Shown piece after piece: positions 8,318 to 16,932 of a stretch of DNA of 41,504 nucleotides. The stretch lies in assembly GCA_052387855.1 (NCBI GenBank), contig JBQTIT010000026.1:1-41504 (forward strand). The letters are read 5' to 3'. Each line of letters starts with the position of its first letter. Positions within the stretch are counted from its first letter, which is position 1. The stretch is from CAIYZT01 sp052387855. GTDB lineage: Bacteria > Pseudomonadota > Alphaproteobacteria > Rhodobacterales > Rhodobacteraceae. The notes beneath the pieces were generated by a model that worked only from the letters and a program-made list of their open reading frames with translations, did no database searches and was not told the DNA's origin. A program made the translations under genes and the position numbers.

Positions 8318-8485
8318 GGATTTGCCCTTGGCGTTTCGCTTTGCTGAATCTCTATGGGCTGGAGGGGGCAAACTCAAGCAGACAGCGCGCGAAAGGAAAG
8401 GAAACGCAAGGCCGCCCTACCCACGCGGAACCCTGTTCCCGGTTTTGGCGGCACGACAGGACGGCGGGGCGGGTGCCGATGGCAA

Positions 8486-8511
8486 GGGCCGGACAGTTGA
8501 CTGCCCGGCCC
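8486..8511 (-). terminator. GC-rich hairpin downstream of the aminotransferase gene
   Basis: GGGCCGG (8486-8492) pairs with CCGGCCC (8505-8511), and CAG/CTG extends the stem inside around a TTGA loop after one mismatch. It lies 22 bases past the stop of the minus-strand aminotransferase gene and 169 bases upstream of the cysK start. There is no following U-run, so it may be a weak or Rho-assisted terminator. Confidence 0.45.
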
Positions 8512-8532
8512 CTTGTCGGTTCTGAACCCGCC

Positions 8533-9927
8533 TCAAGCGGCCTTCATCAACCCTTCGGACCGCAGGATCGCATAGCCCTCGTCCAGCGACTTGCGGGCCC
8601 GGGCGATCAGCACGTCGATCTCTTCGGGCGTGATCACCAGCGGCGGGGCGATGATCATCCGGTCGCCCACATGACGCATGATCAGGTCATTGGCAAAGCA
8701 GCGCTCGCGCACCTTGTAGCCCACCGTGCCGGCCTCGCTGGCAAAGGCGGCGCGGCGTGCCTTGTCCGGGGTCAGCGCGATCGAGCCCATCAGGCCGACA
8801 AGCCTGGCCTCGCCCACCAGCGGATGGTCGGTCAGCGCGTCCCATTTGGCCTTGAGATAGGGGTGCGCCACGTTGCGGACATGCTCGATGATATGCTCTT
8901 CTTGCAGGATGCGCAGGTTTTCCAGCGCCACCGCCGCCGCCACCGGATGGCCCGAATAGGTGTATCCGTGGTTGAAATCGCCGCTGCCGCCCAGCACCTC
9001 GGCCACCTCGTCGCAGACGACCGAGCCGCCGATCGGCTGGTAGCCCGACGACAGGCCCTTGGCGATGGTCATGATGTGCGGCTTGATGCCAAAGGTCTGG
9101 CTGCCGAACCAGTTGCCGGTGCGGCCAAAGCCGGTGATGACCTCGTCCGCGATCAGGAGGATGCCGTATTTGTCAACGATGCGCTGAATCTCGGGCCAGT
9201 AGGTGCTGGGCGGAATGATCACGCCGCCGGCGCCCTGGATCGGCTCGCCGATGAAGGCGGCGACGTTTTCGACACCAAGATTCAGGATCATCGCCTCAAG
9301 CTCTTGCGCGCGCTTCAGGCCAAAGGCCTCTGGCGTCATCTCGCCGCCCTGCGCCCACCAGTTCGGCTCGCCGATATGGACGATGCCGGCGATCTTGCCG
9401 CCATGCGCGTGGATGCCCGACATGCCCCCAAGCGAGCCGCCGCCCATGGTCGAGCCGTGATAGCCGTTGGTCCGCGCGATGATGATGCGCTTTTCCGGCT
9501 GGCCCTTGATGTCCCAGTAACGGCGGACCATGCGGATGTTGGTGTCGTTGGCCTCGGATCCCGAGCCGGCAAAGAACACATGGTTCAGATCGCCCGGCGC
9601 GAGTTCGGCCAGCTTGGCCGCCAGCGCGATGGCCGGGACATGGCTGGTCTGAAAGAAGGTGTTGTAATAGGCGAGCTGGTCCATCTGCGCCTTGGCGACG
9701 TCGCCCAGCTCGGTCCGCCCATAGCCGATGTTGACGCACCACAGCCCCGCCATGCCGTCGATGATCTTGCGGCCCTCGCTGTCGGTCAGCCAGACCCCCT
9801 TGCCCGAGGTCATGATCCGCGCGCCCTTTTTCGCCAGCGCGGCGTTTTCGGTGAACGGGTGCATGTGGTGGGCGGCGTCGAGCGCCTGCAACTCGGCGGT
9901 CGGCATATGGTTGGTGATCTTGTTCAT
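8533..9927 (-). CDS. Class III PLP aminotransferase (omega-amino acid/polyamine type)
   Basis: A 464-residue class III aminotransferase. It has the N-terminal HHMHPFTE segment, the cofactor phosphate motif GSGSEANDT, the central FIGEPIQGAGG, the aspartate motif LIADEVITGFGRTG and the PLP lysine Lys290 in IAKGLSSGYQPIGG. Enzymes with this start transfer amino groups from putrescine, beta-alanine or other omega-amino donors to pyruvate; the precise donor cannot be read from the sequence. I start at ATG 9927 (MNKITNHMPTAELQALD), preceded by GAGGG, rather than 87 bases upstream. The GntR gene lies just upstream on the same strand, and a perfect AATTTGATCAAATT palindrome lies between them, suggesting substrate-responsive repression. 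Confidence 0.9.
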   Translation of the reverse strand: MNKITNHMPTAELQALDAAHHMHPFTENAALAKKGARIMTSGKGVWLTDSEGRKIIDGMAGLWCVNIGYGRTELGDVAKAQMDQLAYYNTFFQTSHVPAIALAAKLAELAPGDLNHVFFAGSGSEANDTNIRMVRRYWDIKGQPEKRIIIARTNGYHGSTMGGGSLGGMSGIHAHGGKIAGIVHIGEPNWWAQGGEMTPEAFGLKRAQELEAMILNLGVENVAAFIGEPIQGAGGVIIPPSTYWPEIQRIVDKYGILLIADEVITGFGRTGNWFGSQTFGIKPHIMTIAKGLSSGYQPIGGSVVCDEVAEVLGGSGDFNHGYTYSGHPVAAAVALENLRILQEEHIIEHVRNVAHPYLKAKWDALTDHPLVGEARLVGLMGSIALTPDKARRAAFASEAGTVGYKVRERCFANDLIMRHVGDRMIIAPPLVITPEEIDVLIARARKSLDEGYAILRSEGLMKAA

Positions 9928-9991
9928 GGCGGCCCTCGCGCGTGTTCCGGGGCGCCTGATTCCGCTGAGCGCCCGTGATCCGACATGATTA

Positions 9992-10030
9992 TGATCAAAT
10001 CGGGCGACGATCAAGGAATTTGATCAAATT
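9992..10030. promoter_or_regulatory. Candidate GntR operator region of the aminotransferase gene
   Basis: A perfect 14-bp palindrome AATTTGATCAAATT lies at 10017-10030, and a second TGATCAAAT lies at 9992-10000, one to two helical turns away. The AT-rich core stands out against the GC-rich background. The TTTGATCAAA core recurs upstream of the GntR gene at 10768-10777. I infer binding by that regulator. Confidence 0.6.
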
Positions 10031-10051
10031 ATTTCACATGCCCCGCCCCGG

Positions 10052-10711
10052 TCAGGGCGCGGACTGCCAAAGGGCGATGCGCACCTGGTCAAGTCCCTGG
10101 GCGATGTCGCTGCGGATCGCCTCGCGCAGCGCGGCCGGATCGCCCTTGCGCAGGGCGGCCAGCGCCTCGGCGTGCTGGTCGGGCAGGCCGAGCGAGCCGG
10201 CACGGGCGCAGACCACGCGCAGCGAGGGGCCGAAGCGCAGCCAGAGCGAGCGGGCGATGTCGGCAAGAACCGCCGCACCCGACGCCTCGTAAAGGGCAAA
10301 GTGAAAGGCGTGGTTGGATTCAAGGTAGCTGCGGATGTCGCCGGCGCGGATGGCGCGGTTGACCTCGGCGTCCAGCGCCTCAAGCCGGCCGATCATCTGC
10401 GGCGTCATCGCATGGGCGGCCTTTTCGGCCAGCATCGGTTCGATCGTCAGACGGGCATAGCCGACCTGATCCAGGATCGCGGGCGTCATGCGTGGCACCG
10501 TCACGCGGCGGTTGCCCTGCGGCATCAGCGCCCCCTCGGCCGTCAGGCGCCGCAGCGCCTCGCGCACCGGGGTCATGCCGGCGCCCAGATCGGCCACCAG
10601 ACCCTGGATGGTCACCGGCTGGCCCGGCTCAAGGATCCCGAACAGGATCATGTCGCGCAGGCGCGCATAGACGGTCTCGTGGGTCGGGATCTTGCGCGCG
10701 TCGGGGGTCAT
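10052..10711 (-). CDS. GntR-family transcriptional regulator, FCD subfamily
   Basis: A 219-residue regulator. Residues about 10-75 form the GntR winged helix (YARLRDMILFGILEPGQPV, then GMTPVREALRRLTAEGAL). The C-terminal all-helical FCD ligand domain keeps its metal-binding histidines, including NHAFHFALYEAS. FCD regulators bind carboxylates or amino acid-related effectors and release DNA. It lies upstream of the aminotransferase gene on the same strand with 124 bases between, and both upstream regions carry TTTGATCAAA, implying autoregulation. The intergenic length suggests the aminotransferase gene also has its own promoter. The effector is unknown but is probably the aminotransferase substrate or product. 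Confidence 0.9.
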   Translation of the reverse strand: MTPDARKIPTHETVYARLRDMILFGILEPGQPVTIQGLVADLGAGMTPVREALRRLTAEGALMPQGNRRVTVPRMTPAILDQVGYARLTIEPMLAEKAAHAMTPQMIGRLEALDAEVNRAIRAGDIRSYLESNHAFHFALYEASGAAVLADIARSLWLRFGPSLRVVCARAGSLGLPDQHAEALAALRKGDPAALREAIRSDIAQGLDQVRIALWQSAP

Positions 10712-10767
10712 GGCACCACTGCGATTTCACGCCCTCTTGTAGTCGTTGGCAGGCGCGTCATGCAAGC

Positions 10768-10777
10768 TTTGATCAAA
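10768..10777. promoter_or_regulatory. TTTGATCAAA palindrome upstream of the GntR gene
   Basis: A perfect 10-bp palindrome 57 bases upstream of the GntR start, identical to the core of the 10017-10030 site. The position suits an autoregulatory operator overlapping the promoter. Confidence 0.55.
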
Positions 10778-10835
10778 TGATCCGACGGGTTTCGTGGCAT
10801 GCCGGCACCGGGCATCGGCCCTTGGCGCCGCGGGC

Positions 10836-10863
10836 AAAAAAGGCGGGGGTTTCACACCCCCGC
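10836..10863 (-). terminator. Rho-independent terminator of the GH43 operon
   Basis: On the minus strand a perfect seven-pair stem GCGGGGG/CCCCCGC with a seven-base loop is followed by a run of six T. It lies about 100 bases past the GH43 stop and fits the end of the eight-gene sugar operon. The same hairpin is part of the repeated element described at 10843-10923. Confidence 0.7.
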
Positions 10864-10923
10864 GTCGCATGGCCCCGCCGCGCGGGTCCATGCGCCTTCC
10901 CCCGTGGGATATTTTTGCACAGA
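10843..10923 (+). repeat. Two-hairpin intergenic repeat, copy 1
   Basis: Three blocks occur in order: a G5/C5 hairpin (10845-10864, 19 of 20 bases identical to copy 2), a variable second hairpin (CGCATGG at 10866-10872 with CCATGCG at 10888-10894, stem extended inward), and an 18-base constant block TTCCCCCGTGGGATATTT at 10897-10914. Copy 2 is at 23578-23650. The second hairpin keeps its fold but not its sequence. Confidence 0.75.
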
Positions 10924-10959
10924 GGATGATGAAGGGGCGCCAAGCTGGCCGGGCCGCGC

Positions 10960-12582
10960 CTAGCCTTCGTTCAGCGCCGTGCCCGGGGCGGACAGGGGGC
11001 GAGGGCTGTAGGAAAAGGCGCTGACCAGCGCGCTCCAGCCCTGTCCGGTCAGGTCATGGGCGAGCATGCCGACAAAGGCGCCGGTAAAGCTGGCGTGTTC
11101 GCCCCGCCCGCCCTCGTCCGAGATGACCGAGGCGTCGAGCGCCCCGCCAAGGGGGGCAAAATCGCCCCCAGGCGTCGCCCAGAAGAACTGCTGCCGCGCG
11201 CCGTCCACCTCGACCGCCAGACGGATCGGCCCCCCGGGCACCGGAACCGGAGCGGAAAGGGTCAGCCCCTCGCCCGGCCAGTCGCCAAGACAGGAGGCGA
11301 TCCGCACCACCCGGCCGAGCCCCGCCTCGTGCGTCACCAGCGCGGCGTGAAACTTGTGGCGGTTGTAATAGGTCGTCAGCCCGGCGGCGCGCTGCCAGTT
11401 CGGCGGCTCGGCCAGCAGCACCATCTCGGCGCGGTAGGCGTGATGTTCCTGCCGCCGCGCCACCAGCGTCTGTTCAAACCACGATCCGAGCGATTCCCGC
11501 CCGATCAGGCGCAGACCCTTGCCGGTCATGGTGAAAATGCGCTCTGGTTCGGGCGTGCGCAGCCATTGAAAGGGGTCCGGCAGGTCGGGGCCGGTGAAAT
11601 CGTGCGTCTCGGGCTGATCGGACAGGCGCTCGGCCGCTGCCGGATAGCGCAGCGCGGGCGCCATGCCGCCGCCTTTCAGATAGAGCCAGCCATCCCGCCA
11701 TTCGACCGGCGCCAGCCCTGCCTCGCGCCCCAGCGCGCAGAAAGGGCCGCGCGGGCCGGGCAAGGGCCTGCCGCACAGAAAGCTGTGCCAGTGCTGGCCG
11801 TCCGCCCCCTCGACATACTGGCCATGGCCCACCCGCTGAAGCGCATTGCCCGGGGCAAAGCGGGCGGTCAGCACATGCTTGTCCGGATGCGTCTCATACG
11901 GCCCGCCGATCTGGCGCGCGCGGGCCATGGTGACGGCGTGGTCATAGCCGGTGCCGCCCTCGGCCACGGTCAGATAGTACCAGCCGTCCCGCTTGAAGAG
12001 GTGCGGCGCCTCGGTCAGGCCCAGATCGGTGCCGGTGTAGATCGTCGCCACCTCGCCGATCAGCCCGGCCGAGGGGTGCCATTCCTGCAACTCGATCCCG
12101 TCAAAGGCGTCATGCGCCGGGTTCAGCCCCGTGCCCTTGCCCCGGTGGTTCCAGCGCATGTTGACGAACCACTTGCGCCCGTCATCGTCGTGAAACAGCG
12201 AGGGGTCAAAGCCCGAGGAATTGACATAGGTCGGATCGGACCAGTCGCCGTCCACCGTCTCGCAGGTGACAATATAGTTGTGCGCGTCCTTGAAGGCGCC
12301 GTCGAGCCGTTTGACATCCGTGTAGACCAGCCAGAACTTGCCGTCGGCATGGGACAGGCAAGGCGCCCAGATGCCGCAACTGTCCGGGTTGCCGCGCATG
12401 TCAAGCTGGGCCTTGCGCCGCAAGGGGCGCGCGGCCAGCCGCCAGTTCACCAGATCGGTCGAATGGTGGATCTGAACCCCCGGATACCATTCAAAGGTCG
12501 AGACTGCGATGTAATAGTCGCCCCCGACCCGGCAGAACGACGGATCGGCGTTGAAGCCGCGCAGCACCGGGTTTTCGATCAT
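10960..12582 (-). CDS. Glycoside hydrolase family 43, beta-xylosidase-like
   Basis: A 540-residue protein with a five-bladed GH43 catalytic domain (about 1-320) and a C-terminal beta-sandwich of the XynB type (about 330-530). The expected acids are visible: base Asp13 in NADPSF, pKa modulator Asp126 in SGFDPSLF and general acid Glu191 in GLTEAPHL. Family members release xylose or arabinose from the non-reducing ends of xylo-oligosaccharides. There is no signal peptide, so it acts in the cytoplasm on imported oligomers. It is the last gene of the minus-strand sugar operon, 51 bases after the oxidoreductase gene, and is followed by a terminator. Arabinofuranosidase activity is an alternative. 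Confidence 0.9.
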   Translation of the reverse strand: MIENPVLRGFNADPSFCRVGGDYYIAVSTFEWYPGVQIHHSTDLVNWRLAARPLRRKAQLDMRGNPDSCGIWAPCLSHADGKFWLVYTDVKRLDGAFKDAHNYIVTCETVDGDWSDPTYVNSSGFDPSLFHDDDGRKWFVNMRWNHRGKGTGLNPAHDAFDGIELQEWHPSAGLIGEVATIYTGTDLGLTEAPHLFKRDGWYYLTVAEGGTGYDHAVTMARARQIGGPYETHPDKHVLTARFAPGNALQRVGHGQYVEGADGQHWHSFLCGRPLPGPRGPFCALGREAGLAPVEWRDGWLYLKGGGMAPALRYPAAAERLSDQPETHDFTGPDLPDPFQWLRTPEPERIFTMTGKGLRLIGRESLGSWFEQTLVARRQEHHAYRAEMVLLAEPPNWQRAAGLTTYYNRHKFHAALVTHEAGLGRVVRIASCLGDWPGEGLTLSAPVPVPGGPIRLAVEVDGARQQFFWATPGGDFAPLGGALDASVISDEGGRGEHASFTGAFVGMLAHDLTGQGWSALVSAFSYSPRPLSAPGTALNEG

Positions 12583-12633
12583 GGCATCCGCTCTTGGGTG
12601 GTCGGCGCCGGACCCTGGCCCGGCGCCCGGCTT

Positions 12634-13767
12634 TCAGACCAGAAGCGCGCGCGCCTCGGCAGGCGACAGCGCGGCGGGGCGGGTGCAGGTGGTGGTCAGG
12701 GTGACAAAGCCGCCCGTCTCGCCCGAGGTCAGGCAGGCGGTCATCACGTCGACCCCATGCAGCGTGCGCTCAAGCGAGCAGCGGTGATCGCGCCCCTCGA
12801 TCAGCGCAACCGCCATGTCGGCCAGCCCCGCGGTGCGGTAGTTGGCCACATCGTCGCCCTGCCCGTTCTTCTGGTTCGGCACGCCAAAGGGATGATCCCA
12901 AGGCTCCACCGCCGTCAGCACGCGGTCGGTGCCCGCCACCTCAAGCTTGCCGCCGAAAAAGTTCGGGTCCGGCACATAAAGCGTGCCCTCGGTGCCGTAG
13001 AACTCGAAGTGGTTGCGCTTGTGATGCCAGACATCCCACGAGGTGGTCAGGTTCACGATCGCGCCGGAATGGAACTCCAGCACGGCATGGATGTTGGTCG
13101 GGGTCTTGACCGGAATCGCCTGCCCTTTGCGCTCACCCGAGCCGATGGTGCGGGTGGCCGAGGCCGAGCCGGTCATCGCGCCGACCCGTTTCACCGGGCC
13201 AAGGAAGTTGATCAGGTTGGCGACGTAATAGGGGCCAAGGTCCAGCATCGGCCCGGCGCCCGGCAGAAAGAAGAAGTCGGGGCTGGGGTGCCAGCCTTCG
13301 GGGCCGTGGTTCTGCACGCAGGCCACGGCGGTGGTGATCTGGCCGATGCGGCCCTCGTCGATCAGCGCGCGGGCCTGCTGATGCGCCCCGCCCAGAAAGG
13401 TGTCGGGCGCGCAGCCAACCGACAGGCCCTTGGACTTGGCCAGGGCGCGCAGGGTCTCGCCCTGCTCCAGCGTCAGGACCAGCGGCTTTTCGGAATAGGC
13501 GTGCTTTCCGGCCTCAAGAATGCGCTTGGTGATCGGGTAATGCGCATCCGGAATCGTCAGGTTGATGACGATGTCGAGGTCCGCGTTGGCCAGAAGGTCA
13601 TCGACCGACTGCGCCTTGACGCCGAATTCGGCGGCGCGGGCCGAGGCCGCCGCCATGTTCATGTCCGCGACCGCCCGCACCTCAAGCCCCTTGAACAGGG
13701 GCGCAAGGCGCAGATAGGCGGCCGAGATGTTGCCGCATCCGATGATGCCGATACCGAGTTTCTTCAT
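12634..13767 (-). CDS. Gfo/Idh/MocA family oxidoreductase
   Basis: A 377-residue NAD(P)-dependent sugar dehydrogenase. The Rossmann motif GIGIIGCGNISAAYL is at the N terminus, the EKPLVL motif of the family appears near residues 90-95, and the second half is the alpha/beta substrate domain. I start at ATG 13767 (MKKLGIGIIGCG), since a start at 13812 would overlap the upstream isomerase gene. Seven bases separate it from that gene, so the pair is coupled. Such pairs oxidise sugars or glycosides, often at C1 or C3, and rearrange the product; the substrate is not readable. A second, divergent pair with the same roles lies at 22513-24835. Confidence 0.88.
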   Translation of the reverse strand: MKKLGIGIIGCGNISAAYLRLAPLFKGLEVRAVADMNMAAASARAAEFGVKAQSVDDLLANADLDIVINLTIPDAHYPITKRILEAGKHAYSEKPLVLTLEQGETLRALAKSKGLSVGCAPDTFLGGAHQQARALIDEGRIGQITTAVACVQNHGPEGWHPSPDFFFLPGAGPMLDLGPYYVANLINFLGPVKRVGAMTGSASATRTIGSGERKGQAIPVKTPTNIHAVLEFHSGAIVNLTTSWDVWHHKRNHFEFYGTEGTLYVPDPNFFGGKLEVAGTDRVLTAVEPWDHPFGVPNQKNGQGDDVANYRTAGLADMAVALIEGRDHRCSLERTLHGVDVMTACLTSGETGGFVTLTTTCTRPAALSPAEARALLV

Positions 13768-13774
13768 CTTGTCC

Positions 13775-14527
13775 TCACAGAGCCTTGACGGCGGCGATGG
13801 ACCGGGTCGCAAAGCGCTCGTGGTCCGAGGGGTTGTCGTGCTCCAGCACGAAATGCTTGCAGCCGGCGGCCTTCAGCGCCGCCAGGATCGTCTTCCAGTC
13901 CACCGTGCCGTGGCCGACATCGGCCCAGCCATCCTCGGCCGCGTTCTGGCCGGCGGGGGCAATGTCCTTGACATGGGCGGCGGTGATGCGGCCGGCATAT
14001 TGCTTGATCCATGCGATCGGGTCGGCCCCGCCGCGCAGGACCCAGGCCACGTCAAGCTCCACCTCCAGGCTGGGACCGCCGGCCAGGATCGCCGCCTGCG
14101 GGATCGAGCCGTCGGCCAGCGCCTTGAATTCAAAGTCATGGTTGTGCCAGCCCGCGCCAAGCCCAGCGGCGCGGATCGGGGCAAAGGCGCGCTCCAGCCG
14201 GGCACCAAAGGCCCGCCAGCCGGCGGCATCCGTGGGCCGATCATTCGGCATGACGTAGGGAACATAGAGCCGCTCCATCCCCAGCGTCCGCGCCACCGTC
14301 AGCGCCCAGTCAGGCGTATCCTCGATCTGGGACAGGCCGAAATGGCCGGTCTTCATGGCCAGCCCCGCACCCTTCAGCGCGGCGGCGGTGGCGGCCAGGC
14401 TCGCCTCGTCGGCATAGAGCCCGCCAAAGCCTTCGGTGTCCGTGATGCCGGCGGCTGCCAGCATCTTGCAGGTCTCTGCCAGGGGCGGGAAATTGCGCGA
14501 GGAATAGAGTTGATAGGCGAACATCAT
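13775..14527 (-). CDS. Sugar phosphate isomerase/epimerase (xylose isomerase-like TIM barrel)
   Basis: A 250-residue protein of the AP endonuclease 2/xylose isomerase-like TIM-barrel superfamily. Metal-binding candidates follow the family order: GWHNHDFEF, LEVELDVAWV, AAHVKD and a final glutamate in FVLEHDNPSD. Members isomerise or epimerise sugars and keto-sugars, or act as lyases or hydrolases on 3-keto-glycosides. The first ATG (14527) overlaps the GH2 stop as ATGA, deciding between tandem ATGs. It sits between the GH2 gene and the Gfo/Idh/MocA gene, so it probably processes the hydrolase or dehydrogenase product. Confidence 0.87.
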   Translation of the reverse strand: MMFAYQLYSSRNFPPLAETCKMLAAAGITDTEGFGGLYADEASLAATAAALKGAGLAMKTGHFGLSQIEDTPDWALTVARTLGMERLYVPYVMPNDRPTDAAGWRAFGARLERAFAPIRAAGLGAGWHNHDFEFKALADGSIPQAAILAGGPSLEVELDVAWVLRGGADPIAWIKQYAGRITAAHVKDIAPAGQNAAEDGWADVGHGTVDWKTILAALKAAGCKHFVLEHDNPSDHERFATRSIAAVKAL

Positions 14528-16929
14528 TGGTCCTTTCCATAGGTGGCCGAGTGCAGGTCGCGCAGGGTAAAGCGCGGCTCTGGCCCGGGATGATCGGGGG
14601 TGAATGTCACGGTCACGGGCCGCCCCGGCACCATGCCAAAGGCATTGTCCGAAAAACGCCCCGGGCAGTCGGCCTCCAGCGCCACGAACAGCGCCAGCGC
14701 CTCGGCCTCGACGGTGATTTCAAAGCTGCCCTCGTCCAGCGGCCTGACGCGATGGGTCAGCCCGGCGGGCAAAAGATCATAGGCCTTGTAGGGTTTGGGG
14801 GCATATCCGTCCCCGCCCAGAAAGGTGCCCGCGCCATCAAGCCAGGCATAGCCCAGAATCTCGTCATCTCGCAGGCTGGCTTTCGGGATCGTCAGCGCAA
14901 GGGCTGCCGCATCCGGACCCACGGTCAGGAAACAGTCGGCCAGCGAGCGCTTGGTCCCCCGGGTCGTGACGGCATAGGCCCGCACGGACAGCGCGACCGC
15001 TTCGGCCGTATCGTTGACCGCCCGCAACTCGATCCCCTCGCCCACAGGCACCGCCGAGACAAAGACCGGCGCGTAAAAGGACTTTGCCATGTGGTGCAGC
15101 AGCTTCCAGCCGCCGCCGTGGTTCAGCGAGGACCAGGAACACACCGGCCAGGTATCATTGAGCTGCCAGATCAGCGTGCCCATGCAATGCGGCTTCAGAC
15201 TGCGCCAGTGGGTGACGGCGGTCTTGATCGCCAGGCCCTGCTGCACCTGGGACAGGTAGACAAAGTTTTCGAAATCGACCGGAAAGCGGAAGGTGCGGAA
15301 CATCGTCTCGGCGATGCGTGCATTGCCGCCGGCGTTCTTCTGGTGGCTCTCCATCACCGGGGCGGCGATGTTGAAATCGGCCGGATCGGCAAAGCGGCGG
15401 ATCACGTCCATCGACGGATAGGACTGAAAGCCGAATTCCGAGCAGAACCGGGGCGAGACATCGCGGTAGTGGTCGAAATCGCGTCCCTCGTGCCAGACCG
15501 ACCAGAAATGCATGTCGCCCTTGCTGTCGTCGTGCCAGGCATCGCCGAAATCCATCGGCCCCGGGCTGGGGGACGAGGGCCACCAGACCGCGCCCGGCAC
15601 CGCCGATTTCAGCGCGGTCTCGATGGTGCGGTTCAGCCGGTCATAGCCGACAAGATAAAGGTCGCGGTTCTTGCGCGTCTCGGGGAACCAGGTCAGCGCC
15701 CCGATCAGCTCGTTGTCACCGCACCAGAGCGCAAGGCACGCATGATGGTTCAGCCGCAGCGCCTGTTCGCGCACCTCTTGCGCGACATCGGCCAGAAACG
15801 CCTCGTCCGAGGGGTAGATGTGGCAGGAAAACATGAAATCCTGCCAGACCATCAGGCCCAGCTCGTCGCAGAGGTCATAGAACCATGTCGGCTCGTAGCG
15901 CCCGCCGCCCCAGACGCGGATCATGTTCATGTTGGCATCGACCGCCGATTGCAGCAGATCGCGGGTCGCCTCAACGGTGATGCGCCCCGAGAGCGCATCG
16001 GCCGGGATCCAGTTGGCGCCCCTGGCAAAGGTATCGCGCCCGTTGACGCGAAACTTGAACCCAAGCCCCGCGGCGTCCTTTTCGGTCACCAGACGCATCT
16101 CGCGCAGTCCGATGCGCCGCCGCGCCACCTGATCGCCCAGCGTCACGGTCAGATCGTGCAGGGGCTGCGCGCCCTGCCCCGCCGGCCACCAGAGCGCCGG
16201 CGCGTCGATCACCAGTTCCGCCCGCGCCTGCCCGCGCCGCACCCGCCCCTCGGCCCGCTGGCCGCAGAGGGTAAAGGCCACCGTCTCGCCCTCGGCCTCG
16301 CCGTCGATCTCGGCCATGACGCCGACCGTGGCGCGCCCGGCCTCGTGCCGCTGCGACACGACCACGCCAGAAATGCGCGCCACGGCGACAGGCTCAAGAT
16401 AAAGATCGCCGTAAACCCCAAAGCTGGCCAGCGCGATGTTCCAGTCCCAGCCGAAATCGCAGGCCGGCTTGCGCAGCATGTTGCCGTTGCCGATTGGGGT
16501 GTTGTTCGCGCTGAAGGGCACGAAATAGGGCTGCCGCGCCTGCCGCGCATCCGCCTCGCGCGCGGGCGAGCGAAAGGTGATCGCCATTTCGTTCCCGCCC
16601 GTCCGCAGGACCGCCGACAGATCGACACGATAGCTGCGGAACATCGAATCCGACCGGTGGACCGTCACGCCGTTGACGGCGATCTCGGCCACGGTGTCGA
16701 GCATCGAGACGACCAGCACCAGATCGGTCCGCGTCAGATCAAAGCTGCGACGCGCCACCCAGTCGAGCTGGCAGATCCAGCGCGCCGCATATTCGTTGCG
16801 GCCAAAGTAGGGGTCCGCAATGGCGCCGGCCGCGTGAAGCGCGGTGATCCCGTCGCCGGGCAAAGTCATCGGGACCTTGTGCGCGCCGCTTTCATCCGAA
16901 AGCGACCACGACCCCGAAAGATCGAGCAT
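14524..16929 (-). CDS. Glycoside hydrolase family 2, beta-mannosidase-like
   Basis: An 801-residue GH2 enzyme with N-terminal sugar-binding and immunoglobulin-like domains, a central TIM barrel and C-terminal beta domains. The acid/base Glu407 lies in WCGDNE and the nucleophile Glu498 in FCSEFGFQS. RVWGGGRYEPTWFYDLCDE and the WQDFMFSCHIYP segment are typical of beta-mannosidases rather than beta-galactosidases. It removes non-reducing mannose from beta-mannosides. No signal peptide is present, so it works on imported substrate. It starts three bases after the ATPase gene and its stop overlaps the isomerase start. Other beta-glycosides are possible substrates. Confidence 0.9.
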   Translation of the reverse strand: MLDLSGSWSLSDESGAHKVPMTLPGDGITALHAAGAIADPYFGRNEYAARWICQLDWVARRSFDLTRTDLVLVVSMLDTVAEIAVNGVTVHRSDSMFRSYRVDLSAVLRTGGNEMAITFRSPAREADARQARQPYFVPFSANNTPIGNGNMLRKPACDFGWDWNIALASFGVYGDLYLEPVAVARISGVVVSQRHEAGRATVGVMAEIDGEAEGETVAFTLCGQRAEGRVRRGQARAELVIDAPALWWPAGQGAQPLHDLTVTLGDQVARRRIGLREMRLVTEKDAAGLGFKFRVNGRDTFARGANWIPADALSGRITVEATRDLLQSAVDANMNMIRVWGGGRYEPTWFYDLCDELGLMVWQDFMFSCHIYPSDEAFLADVAQEVREQALRLNHHACLALWCGDNELIGALTWFPETRKNRDLYLVGYDRLNRTIETALKSAVPGAVWWPSSPSPGPMDFGDAWHDDSKGDMHFWSVWHEGRDFDHYRDVSPRFCSEFGFQSYPSMDVIRRFADPADFNIAAPVMESHQKNAGGNARIAETMFRTFRFPVDFENFVYLSQVQQGLAIKTAVTHWRSLKPHCMGTLIWQLNDTWPVCSWSSLNHGGGWKLLHHMAKSFYAPVFVSAVPVGEGIELRAVNDTAEAVALSVRAYAVTTRGTKRSLADCFLTVGPDAAALALTIPKASLRDDEILGYAWLDGAGTFLGGDGYAPKPYKAYDLLPAGLTHRVRPLDEGSFEITVEAEALALFVALEADCPGRFSDNAFGMVPGRPVTVTFTPDHPGPEPRFTLRDLHSATYGKDQ

Positions 16930-16932
16930 TTG

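Noticed and set aside
11056..13788. Long plus-strand frame opposite GH43 and the oxidoreductase
   Set aside because: Same reasons: no recognisable domain and complete overlap with intact enzymes.
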